Part shown: positions 18,046-25,277 of the stretch, piece by piece | Position numbering within the stretch: the first letter of the stretch is position 1 | Layout of the letters: each line of letters starts with the position of its first letter | Source of the DNA: Pseudoxanthomonas suwonensis | Lineage (GTDB): Bacteria > Pseudomonadota > Gammaproteobacteria > Xanthomonadales > Xanthomonadaceae | Length of the DNA stretch: 64,000 bases | Direction: 5' to 3' | NCBI GenBank assembly: GCA_003240695.1 | Contig: QFNC01000003.1 | Location: forward strand, 62,001-126,000 | Notes under the pieces: model-generated | The model's database searches: none | Seen by the model: the letters and a program-made list of their open reading frames with translations, nothing else | Told to the model about the DNA's origin: nothing | Position numbers and translations under genes: made by a program

Positions 18046-18133
18046 GGCGATGCCAAAGTGGGGGTGCGCTAGATTACCATCGACATCCCGCGGTTCCGCC
18101 GATGGCGCATTGCCGCACCGATCCGGGAACTGC

Positions 18134-18997
18134 ATGTCCCTGCGCAGCATGACGGCCTTTGCCAGCGTTGAACAGGTCACGCCGTGGGGCGTGCTGGCCT
18201 GCGATCTGCGCGCGGTGAACCATCGCTATCTGGACCTGGCCGTGCGCATGCCCGACGAGCTGCGCAGCCTGGAGCCGGCCGTGCGCGAACGCGTGGCAGC
18301 GGCCGTGTCGCGCGGAAAGGTCGATCTGGTGCTGCGCCTGCTCAACGCAGCCACTACGTCTGACCTGCGCATCAACCGGACGCGCCTGCAGCAGCTCGGT
18401 GCGATGGCGGCCCAGGCTGCCGGGCATTTCCCCGGCTTGCGGGTGGAGCTGACCCAGCTGCTGCAATTTCCCGGCGTGCTGGAAGCGGCCGCGACCGATG
18501 CCGAAGCACTGCAGGGCGCTGCGCTGGTGGTGCTGGATGCCGCGCTGGCACAGTTCCGGGCCGCACGCGAACGCGAAGGCATGGCATTGACGGCGGCGAT
18601 CGCAGAGCGTGTGGACGGGATTGCCGGGATCGCCGCGCAGGTTCGCGAGTGGATGCCGGCGATCCGCGACGGCCAGCGCCGCAAGCTGCAGGCACGGCTT
18701 GCCGATCTGGCGCAACCGGCCGATCCCGGTCGGGTCGAGCAGGAACTGGTGCTGTGGCTGCAGAAACTCGACGTGGACGAGGAGCTGGACCGGCTGGACA
18801 GCCACATCGCCGAGATCCGCCGGGTGCTGCAGCAGCAGGCACCGGCCGGGCGCCGGCTGGATTTCCTGCTGCAGGAATTCAACCGCGAGGCCAACACGCT
18901 GGGCTCGAAATCGGTGGACGCGCGCAGCACCAATGCCGCGGTGGAGCTGAAGGTGCTGATCGACCAGATCCGCGAACAGGTGCAGAACCTGGAATGA
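18134..18997 (+). CDS. yicC: YicC-family endoribonuclease
   Basis: 287 residues starting MSLRSMTAFASVE, close to the family's usual MIRSMTAF opening; the ATG at 18134 fits better than upstream in-frame codons that run antisense through rph. The C-terminal DUF1732-type block (LDRLDSHIAEIRRVL...GRRLDFLLQEFNREANTLGSK, quoted in parts) holds the acidic residues thought to form the metal site. YicC proteins are endoribonucleases implicated in sRNA turnover. Followed by gmk, the usual order. Confidence 0.92.
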   Translation: MSLRSMTAFASVEQVTPWGVLACDLRAVNHRYLDLAVRMPDELRSLEPAVRERVAAAVSRGKVDLVLRLLNAATTSDLRINRTRLQQLGAMAAQAAGHFPGLRVELTQLLQFPGVLEAAATDAEALQGAALVVLDAALAQFRAAREREGMALTAAIAERVDGIAGIAAQVREWMPAIRDGQRRKLQARLADLAQPADPGRVEQELVLWLQKLDVDEELDRLDSHIAEIRRVLQQQAPAGRRLDFLLQEFNREANTLGSKSVDARSTNAAVELKVLIDQIREQVQNLE

Positions 18998-19037
18998 GCC
19001 ATCGCCACGATCCGCACGCGGGCGTTAGGATGCCTGG

Positions 19038-19691
19038 ATGAACCTCTCCTTGCCCGCACCCGTCGCCAGCCGCCGCGGCACGCTGTTCATCGTGGCCGCG
19101 CCGTCGGGCGCGGGCAAGTCCAGCATCGTCAATGCCTGCCTGGCCCGCGATGCCGACATCTGCCTGTCGATCTCGTTCACGTCGCGGGCGCCGCGCCCAG
19201 GCGAACGACATGCCGAGCACTACCATTTCGTGCAGGCTGCCGACTTCCAGCACATGATCGATGCCGGAGATTTCTTCGAGCATGCCCTGGTGCACGGCGA
19301 CTGGAAGGGCACCGCGCGCCAGTCGGTAGAGCCGCAGCTGGCTGCCGGCAAGGACGTGCTGCTGGAAATCGACTGGCAGGGTGCCCGTCAGGTGCGGCGC
19401 CAGGTGCCGGATGCGGTGAGCATCTTCATCCTGCCGCCGTCGCGGCGCGCGCTGGAGGAGCGCATGCGCAAGCGTGCCCAGGACAGCGAAGACACCATCG
19501 CCCGCCGCCTGGCTGCCGCGCGCGAGGAAATGAGCCACTACGACGAGTTCGACTACATCATCGTCAATGCCGATTTCGACACCGCGGTGGACGACATGTG
19601 CGCCATTTTTCGCGCCAGCCGTCTGCGCCGCGACCTGCAGCAGGTGCGGCATGGGCCGCTGCTGCACGCCCTGTTGCACGCCCCCGACTGA
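19038..19691 (+). CDS. gmk: Guanylate kinase
   Basis: 217 residues. P-loop APSGAGKSSI at 21-30, GMP-binding FTSRAPRPGERHAEHYHF, and the DFFEHALVHGDWKGT and LLEIDWQGARQVR blocks of guanylate kinases are all present. It phosphorylates GMP to GDP. It follows yicC by 40 bp and precedes rpoZ, a standard gammaproteobacterial order. Confidence 0.96.
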   Translation: MNLSLPAPVASRRGTLFIVAAPSGAGKSSIVNACLARDADICLSISFTSRAPRPGERHAEHYHFVQAADFQHMIDAGDFFEHALVHGDWKGTARQSVEPQLAAGKDVLLEIDWQGARQVRRQVPDAVSIFILPPSRRALEERMRKRAQDSEDTIARRLAAAREEMSHYDEFDYIIVNADFDTAVDDMCAIFRASRLRRDLQQVRHGPLLHALLHAPD

Positions 19692-19729
19692 GCATTCAAG
19701 CCGTAACCGGTTGATTCGAAACGGCTTGC

Positions 19730-19758
19730 TTGCATTGCGGGCAGGGCTGGACTATGCT
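19730..19758 (+). promoter_or_regulatory. Sigma-70-type promoter for rpoZ
   Basis: TTGCAT at 19730-19735 and TATGCT at 19753-19758 are separated by exactly 17 bases in the 117-base gap between gmk and rpoZ. Both hexamers are one or two changes from consensus. The start of transcription would fall near 19765, about 45 bases before the rpoZ ATG. Confidence 0.6.
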
Positions 19759-19808
19759 TTCGCCCCTTTCCTTTCCGACCGAGGCGCAGCCCAAGCTGCG
19801 GAACCGCC

Positions 19809-20108
19809 ATGGCCCGTATCACCGTCGAAGACTGCCTGGAAGTGGTGGACAACCGTTTTGAACTGGTGATGATGGCCGCCAAGCGCGCCCGCCAGCTGGC
19901 CAACGGCGTGCAATCGCAGCTGGACAACCGGGAAGCCAACGACAAGCCCACCGTGCTGGCACTGCGCGAGATCGCCGGCCGCCGCATCGACCAGCCCTAC
20001 ATCGACGCGGTCGAGAAGGCCGAGCGCGAGCGCAAGGAGCGCGAGGCGCTGGAATGGGCCGCCGCCGAGCTGGTGTCGGCCGACGACGACATGAAGGGCG
20101 ACGACTGA
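19809..20108 (+). CDS. rpoZ: RNA polymerase omega subunit
   Basis: 99 residues. MARITVEDCLEVVDNRFELV and the PTVLALREIAGRRID block are diagnostic of omega. It assists RNA polymerase assembly and contributes to ppGpp binding. It is monocistronic here, with its own promoter and an immediate terminator. The usual downstream spoT is not adjacent. Confidence 0.97.
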   Translation: MARITVEDCLEVVDNRFELVMMAAKRARQLANGVQSQLDNREANDKPTVLALREIAGRRIDQPYIDAVEKAERERKEREALEWAAAELVSADDDMKGDD

Positions 20109-20134
20109 GCGTTCGCGCATCGTTCCCGGAATGG

Positions 20135-20160
20135 AAAAACCCCGCTTCGGCGGGGTTTTT
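20135..20160 (+). terminator. Rho-independent terminator after rpoZ
   Basis: CCCCGC (20140-20145), a TTCG tetraloop and GCGGGG (20150-20155) form a perfect hairpin flanked by AAAAA and TTTTT. The symmetry means it can also stop minus-strand transcripts from the azurin gene that converges on it. Confidence 0.93.
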
Positions 20161-20190
20161 CGTGACTGCGTGCCAAGGGTTGGCAAGCGA

Positions 20191-20637
20191 TCAGGGCTTC
20201 AGCGTGATGGTGCCCTTCATGATGGCGGCGTGGCCCAGGTAGCTGCAGAAGAACGAGTACGGACCGGCCGCCAGCTTGGCGACGGGAAACGACACCGACG
20301 TGGTCTGACCGCCGCCGATCACCTTGCTGTGCGCGATCACGCGGGCATCGTCCTTCTTGATGTAGTCGTTGGCCAGGCCGGCCTTGGCACCATCGGCATC
20401 CACCGCGGCCAGGTCGGCGGTTTTCACCACCACCACGTTGTGGCCCATCACTTCACGGGCCATGGTGCCGGTGTGCTTCAGGTTGATGGTGAAGGTCTTG
20501 CAACTCTTGCTGACATCGATGTTGGACAGGTTGAACTGCATCGCATCGTTGCCTTCCAGATTCACCGAACAGGTGGCTGCGAATGCCGCAGGGGCGGCGG
20601 CAAACAGGGCGAGGGCGATCAGGGCTTGACGAATCAT
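20191..20637 (-). CDS. azu: Azurin (periplasmic blue copper protein)
   Basis: 148 residues from the ATG at 20637, which has GGAG nine bases upstream; a GTG two codons earlier is too close to it. A signal peptide runs to about Ala20 (AAAPAAFA). The type 1 copper ligands are present in mature azurin spacing: His66 (MGHNVVV), Cys131, His136 and Met140 (FFCSYLGHAAIMKG). It shuttles single electrons in the periplasm. As last gene after the diheme cytochrome and MtrAB-like genes, it probably links the outer-membrane conduit to an inner-membrane oxidase or reductase. Confidence 0.93.
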   Translation of the reverse strand: MIRQALIALALFAAAPAAFAATCSVNLEGNDAMQFNLSNIDVSKSCKTFTINLKHTGTMAREVMGHNVVVVKTADLAAVDADGAKAGLANDYIKKDDARVIAHSKVIGGGQTTSVSFPVAKLAAGPYSFFCSYLGHAAIMKGTITLKP

Positions 20638-20673
20638 GTGCACAAACTCCGGATAATCGGCCGATGGCCGCTA

Positions 20674-20690
20674 CCTGTTATTAAAACAGG
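20674..20690. promoter_or_regulatory. Palindrome upstream of azurin (possible operator)
   Basis: CCTGTT-ATTAA-AACAGG is a perfect 6-bp inverted repeat 37 bases upstream of the azurin ATG. On the minus strand it overlaps a -10-like TAATAA, and TTGCGC lies 15 bases before that hexamer. A regulator site controlling azurin separately from the cytochromes would fit; no known box is matched exactly. Confidence 0.35.
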
Positions 20691-20721
20691 GTTTTTCGGC
20701 GCAAGCCGAAGCAGCGCTGAA

Positions 20722-21519
20722 TCACTGTGTTGCAGGCGGAAGGCTGGCCAACCAGGCCGCGACGGCGGCAATGCCGTCATCGTCCAGTCGGTGCGCCACC
20801 GGGCTCATCAGGCGGTCGGTGGTGGAGTGCTGCAGAGTGCCGTTGCGATAATGTCCCAGCTGCGTGCGCAGATAGATGAACGGCTGTCCGCGCAACGCCG
20901 GATACACGGCATACGGCGTGTAGCCATTGGCGTCCACGCGCAGGGCATCGGGGTGCCCGGTGGCATCGGCACCATGGCAGCCTTGGCAGGGTGGAATGCC
21001 CCTGTCCGGGTTTCCGTTCAGATACAGGGACCGTCCTTGCTGCAGCACGGCATCGTCGGTCGGGGCACCGGCGGCCGTGGCGGGCGCCGGCGTGGACGCT
21101 GGCAGGCTGGCGTAGTACGCGGCCAGATCGCGCATGTCCTGTTCGCTGAGCTTGGCCACCATCGGCGTCATCGGCGAGGTGGGCAGCGCGGTGGCGTGGA
21201 AGTCGCGCAGTTGCCAGTACAGGAAGTCGGCGCGTTGTCCGGCCAGATTGGCGAACGTTGGGGCGATGGACATGCCGTTGGCACCATGGCAGGCAGCGCA
21301 GACGGTGGATTTGGCCTTGCCGGCCGCGGCATCGCCCTGGATCGGGGTGATGCGGCGCAGATCGGTCTGCACCGCGATGGGATGGGCCTGGGTGTTGACC
21401 GCAGCCTGCGCCGAAGTGTCCGTGGGCGCGGCGGTGTCTTGGGCCGTAGCCTGGGTCAGTGCCAACAGGCCGGCCAGGCTGCTGCCGGTCACCAGCAGTG
21501 GCAGAAGGGATCGCTTCAC
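20722..21519 (-). CDS. Diheme cytochrome c (c4-like)
   Basis: 265 residues from a GTG at 21519 that overlaps the MtrB-like stop (GTGA). The signal peptide ends near LTQATAQ (residue 27). Two similar cytochrome c domains carry CAACH (74-78) and CQGCH (178-182), with candidate axial methionines in the MTPM and LMSPVAHRL regions. Length and tandem layout resemble c4-type periplasmic electron carriers. Coupling to the outer-membrane porin gene suggests that it passes electrons between the decaheme cytochrome and azurin or the inner membrane. Confidence 0.88.
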   Translation of the reverse strand: MKRSLLPLLVTGSSLAGLLALTQATAQDTAAPTDTSAQAAVNTQAHPIAVQTDLRRITPIQGDAAAGKAKSTVCAACHGANGMSIAPTFANLAGQRADFLYWQLRDFHATALPTSPMTPMVAKLSEQDMRDLAAYYASLPASTPAPATAAGAPTDDAVLQQGRSLYLNGNPDRGIPPCQGCHGADATGHPDALRVDANGYTPYAVYPALRGQPFIYLRTQLGHYRNGTLQHSTTDRLMSPVAHRLDDDGIAAVAAWLASLPPATQ

Positions 21520-24056
21520 AGCTTCACCTCCAGCATCGCGCCGATCATGTTCACGCTGTAGGCCTCCGGGCCGCCATCGGTGTACACGCGGTGGTCGTAC
21601 ACCTGGCCATTCTCGAAGCCGAGGTAGTGCCAGTCGAAACTGTTGCCGCGTTGGTAGGTGTCGAACAGGCGCAGTCCCAGGCGGTCGTTGATGGCCACGT
21701 GCATGCCCAGCGTCAGCGCATTGGTACGGTGCACCATGTCGGGGAACCGGCCGTTCAGCAGCGGTGCCTGGGCCGGATTGGCCAAGGCACCGGGCGAGGC
21801 GTAGCGGTAGCGGGTGGTGCCGCGCGAATACAGCCAGTTCCAGTCGGCGTTGAAGGTGAAACGGCCTGCGCGATAGACCCAGTTGGCACCGGCGGAATGG
21901 TTGCGCTGGCGATCGTTCATCCACCAGCGGTTGGCCAGGGGATACGTCGGGCCGCCGAGATTCGGATCCGGCAAGGTACCGCCATCATTGACGTTGGCAG
22001 TGTCCAGCGTGGCGCGATCGTGGCCGTACCAGGCATTCACCGCCATGCGATTGCCCGGCGGCTGCCAGGCCCAGCGCAGGCTGCCGCTGAAGGTGTCGTA
22101 ATCCCGACGACCCAGTTCGGCATCGTAATCGTTGCGGTTGCCGCGCAGCGAGGCGTACAGCGTCATGTTGTGTGGCAGCACGATCGTGGCCATCAGATCG
22201 GCCTTGTGCTGGGTGCGTTCGCCCACGTCGTACTTGCGCAGCTGGGCCACGGTGTGCGCGGCATTGCCGCCGGGTGGCGGCACGTAGCCGGGCAGGCTGC
22301 CGGAAAAGGTGAATTCGTAGGGATCGAATTCGTACTCGCTGCCGGTGCGGCGCAGATACACGTAATTGGCGCGCAGGGTCAGCCAGTCGAGCGAGCGGTT
22401 GGTCCAGCCGAATTTCAGCGTGTGATCGTCCGATTGGGCCACTTCGCGGTGGGTGCGTTCCGTCCGGTCGAAGGCGTAACTGGCGCTGAGGGTATTGCTT
22501 CGGCCCAGCCGCCAGTCGGCACCGAAGGATGCGCTGCGGGTTTCGTTGTCCAGCGGCAGATTGCGGATGCGGGTGAAATTGCCCGGCGCCAGGATCGGAT
22601 CCCAGATGCCGGATTCGCCCGGCACCACGCTGCCCTGGGAGCCGTTTTCGGCCGGATAGCCCCACTGCCCGGTCAGCGGGTTGTAGGCGAAATAAGTGCC
22701 GGCGTAATCGTTGCGCTGGAACTTGAGATTGCCGCGCAGTGTCACGGCCCGGCTGGGTTGCAGCACCAGGGTGGCATCGGCCAGCTGGCTGTTGATGGCC
22801 AGGTCCGCGCGCTTGCGCGACAGCGCGTCGGTGGTGTTCCAGTCGGCGCAATTCTGCATGGCGCCGGGAATGACGCTGATGCCGAACTGCCCGGTGCAGC
22901 CGATCGGCGGCAGCAGTTCGTCGTTCTGGCGCATGCGGCTGGCCGACGCGGTGACCGACAGGTCGCCGTTCCAGGCCAGACGCCGGGTGACGTTGGCGCT
23001 GAAGGCGTGGTAGTCGTTGTCCGGCTCGTACGCGAACGAGCCCTGGGTCAGCGCCGGTGTGGTCAAACCGGGCACCACCGGGCGCAGCGCGTAGGGCACT
23101 TCGTAGTCGAATCCGGCGTTTTCGTGGCGGAAGAACGAGCCGGAATAGGTGAACTCCATGCGCCACACGTTGCCGGCGAAGCGCGCACCGCCATTGACGT
23201 TGACCGTGCTGTCGTCGATCGGGCGCGGAATCTCGTAGATGCCGCCGTTGCTGGGGAACGGGAAGTTGAAGAAGAACGGCCCGCCGAATGGACGCGCGCC
23301 ATTGCGGGTTTCGTGGCTGAGGTTGCCGAACAGCGTCCATTGCGGATTCAGCAGATAGCTCAGGCCTACGCCCTGCTTGTCGCGTACCACCACCAATGCC
23401 TGTTCCGGCTGCGCAGCGGACACGGCCGCTACCTGCGCCGGAGTGCTGCCGGCGGGCACCAGCGGCGCCTTCAGGGTGAGATGGTTGCTGCCCACGCCGT
23501 TCCAGATCGAGCGGGCATTGCCGCTGGTTACGTTGGCCTGGCTGCGCACGAAGCCCTGTAGCCGGTACTGGCCGGCGCGGCCTGCCACCACGCGCAGGGT
23601 CTGGCTGTCGCTGTCCAGATGGCTCAGCCGTACATCGACATAGCGGCCATCACCCGGGTTGACCAGGTGCAGGTTGCCAGCCAGGTGGAAGCCGCCATCG
23701 TCGATGTACGAGAAGCGTTGCCAGTGCATGTTGCCGTGGTCGCCAGTGACGTGCAGCCAGCCGAAACCGACGCTGCCGGCCATCTTCCAGTCGCCTTCGC
23801 CATGCGGTTGGGGCGCATCGGGCACGCAGGCGTACAGGAAACCGGTGGGATTGCGCTTGCGTACGCTGGACAGCCACGTGGCGCCGTCCGGGTCGCAGCC
23901 GAGCAGGGCGGTGCCGCCACTGGGGTCCAGCGTGTCGCCGAAATGCAGGTCGACCCCCAGGCCGCTGTCCTGCGCATGGGCAACGGGAAGGACCAGCAGC
24001 AGCGCCAGCGCCAGCGGCGCGATGGCGGGGCGGCGCAGGTCTGGATGGTGTGCCAT
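21516..24056 (-). CDS. MtrB/PioB-family outer-membrane beta-barrel
   Basis: 846 residues. A signal peptide ends near VAHA (residue 28). The rest is long alternating amphipathic strands rich in Tyr, Asn and Arg, ending in SVNMIGAMLEVKL, as in outer-membrane barrels of the decaheme-associated MtrB/PioB family. The N-terminal CXXC of Shewanella MtrB is absent; two cysteines about 22 residues apart (LLGCDPDG and YACVPD) may form a disulfide instead. It would sheath the MtrA-like decaheme protein. It begins 11 bp after that gene. Confidence 0.85.
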   Translation of the reverse strand: MAHHPDLRRPAIAPLALALLLVLPVAHAQDSGLGVDLHFGDTLDPSGGTALLGCDPDGATWLSSVRKRNPTGFLYACVPDAPQPHGEGDWKMAGSVGFGWLHVTGDHGNMHWQRFSYIDDGGFHLAGNLHLVNPGDGRYVDVRLSHLDSDSQTLRVVAGRAGQYRLQGFVRSQANVTSGNARSIWNGVGSNHLTLKAPLVPAGSTPAQVAAVSAAQPEQALVVVRDKQGVGLSYLLNPQWTLFGNLSHETRNGARPFGGPFFFNFPFPSNGGIYEIPRPIDDSTVNVNGGARFAGNVWRMEFTYSGSFFRHENAGFDYEVPYALRPVVPGLTTPALTQGSFAYEPDNDYHAFSANVTRRLAWNGDLSVTASASRMRQNDELLPPIGCTGQFGISVIPGAMQNCADWNTTDALSRKRADLAINSQLADATLVLQPSRAVTLRGNLKFQRNDYAGTYFAYNPLTGQWGYPAENGSQGSVVPGESGIWDPILAPGNFTRIRNLPLDNETRSASFGADWRLGRSNTLSASYAFDRTERTHREVAQSDDHTLKFGWTNRSLDWLTLRANYVYLRRTGSEYEFDPYEFTFSGSLPGYVPPPGGNAAHTVAQLRKYDVGERTQHKADLMATIVLPHNMTLYASLRGNRNDYDAELGRRDYDTFSGSLRWAWQPPGNRMAVNAWYGHDRATLDTANVNDGGTLPDPNLGGPTYPLANRWWMNDRQRNHSAGANWVYRAGRFTFNADWNWLYSRGTTRYRYASPGALANPAQAPLLNGRFPDMVHRTNALTLGMHVAINDRLGLRLFDTYQRGNSFDWHYLGFENGQVYDHRVYTDGGPEAYSVNMIGAMLEVKL

Positions 24057-24067
24057 GTCGTCCTCCC

Positions 24068-25114
24068 TTACTTGTGCAGCCGTGGCCCGGCCGGGTGGTT
24101 GGAACCGTGGATCTGCGCGTGGCAGGTCAGGCAGCCGCGGCCCATCAGGCGTTCGTCGGGGGTGGCGCCGCTGGCCAGCTGCTGTTCGGTGAACAGGTCA
24201 TTCGGATGGCGGGTGTGCGAATGGCACTGCTGGCACAGCATCGGTACCGGCGCGACCAGCAGCGCATGCTGGTTGGAGCCGTGCGGCGTATGGCAGTTCA
24301 GGCAGCTTTCGCGGGCCGGCGCGTGCTCCCAAAGGAACGGGCCGCGCTTTTCGGCATGGCACTGGTAGCAGGTCTTGTTGACCGTGTCGGTCTTCAGCAG
24401 CGTGGCATTGATCGAGCCATGCGGATTGTGGCAGTCCACGCAGGTCATCTGCCCTTCGGACAACGGCATGTGCGAGCGCTGGTTGAACTGCTGGCGGATG
24501 TCCTGGTGGCAGGTAGCGCAGGTGTCGTTGATGCTGTGCTGCGCCTGCAGGCCTTCAGCGGAACTGCGCGACATCGGGTTGTGGCAGTCGCTGCAGCTCA
24601 CGTCGTTGCGCTGGTGCACCGAGCCCAGCCAGTGGTTGCGCGGCCCGCCCTGGTGGCAGCCCAGGCAGGCATCGGCCTGGGTCTGCACGTCGGTGCCGCC
24701 CTGATGAGTGAAGGCGATGATCGTGCCCTTGCGCGTGGGTTGCTGCGCATGCAGGGAGCCCGGCCCGTGGCAGGCCTCGCAGGTGGGCGTGGCCGGGTCG
24801 GCGGCGTAGGCCACGTTCATGCCCAGCGCGTGGGTGGTATGGGCGAAGTGCTCGGTTTCCCTGGCGTGACAGGCGGTGCAGGTGGCCTGACCGACCATGC
24901 GGGCTTCAGGCGCGTCCGGGTTTTCGGCCACGCGCGCGTGCGCGAAACCGGGAGCGGCCTGCGTGCCGCTGCGAGCCGCGGCGTTGTCACCGCCGAGTTG
25001 CGTGGATGGCAAGGCATGGGTGGAGCGGTGGTCCTGCGCGGAGACCGGCATCAGCCAGCCGCAAGCGGTGGCGATTGAAGACACCAGAACCAAAGCTGCG
25101 ACATACATCCGCAT
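24068..25114 (-). CDS. Decaheme c-type cytochrome, MtrA/PioA/DmsE family
   Basis: 348 residues from the ATG at 25114, with GGGAG nine bases upstream. Exactly ten CXXCH heme sites begin at Cys79, 112, 150, 174, 199, 225, 249, 271, 294 and 328. The count, spacing and length match MtrA/DmsE/PioA. The N-terminus (MRMYVAALVLVSSIATACGW) is a signal peptide and may even carry a lipobox-like TAC. These proteins form a heme wire across the outer membrane inside MtrB. First gene of the electron-transfer unit. Confidence 0.93.
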   Translation of the reverse strand: MRMYVAALVLVSSIATACGWLMPVSAQDHRSTHALPSTQLGGDNAAARSGTQAAPGFAHARVAENPDAPEARMVGQATCTACHARETEHFAHTTHALGMNVAYAADPATPTCEACHGPGSLHAQQPTRKGTIIAFTHQGGTDVQTQADACLGCHQGGPRNHWLGSVHQRNDVSCSDCHNPMSRSSAEGLQAQHSINDTCATCHQDIRQQFNQRSHMPLSEGQMTCVDCHNPHGSINATLLKTDTVNKTCYQCHAEKRGPFLWEHAPARESCLNCHTPHGSNQHALLVAPVPMLCQQCHSHTRHPNDLFTEQQLASGATPDERLMGRGCLTCHAQIHGSNHPAGPRLHK

Positions 25115-25277
25115 GCGGCCACTCCCCTTCTCGTTGTGCTGTCCATCGGCTGAGACGCGAAGCGTCCGGCTGGGAGTTACCTGATCACAATTCGAGCATT
25201 TAGTCAAGTGATGGCATCGGGAATGCGCATTCCGGTCACGAAAAGCGACATGCATCCCGGACCCGGGTCGCCGGCTG

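Noticed and set aside
20674..20696. Rho-independent terminator (hairpin plus TTTTT on the plus strand)
   Set aside because: No plus-strand gene ends there; both neighbours are on the minus strand, where no T run follows the hairpin. Treated as a possible operator.
25179..25207. Promoter for the decaheme cytochrome gene (TTGACT on the minus strand at 25207-25202)
   Set aside because: The -35 box is good, but no acceptable -10 lies 16-18 bases on, so it was not listed.
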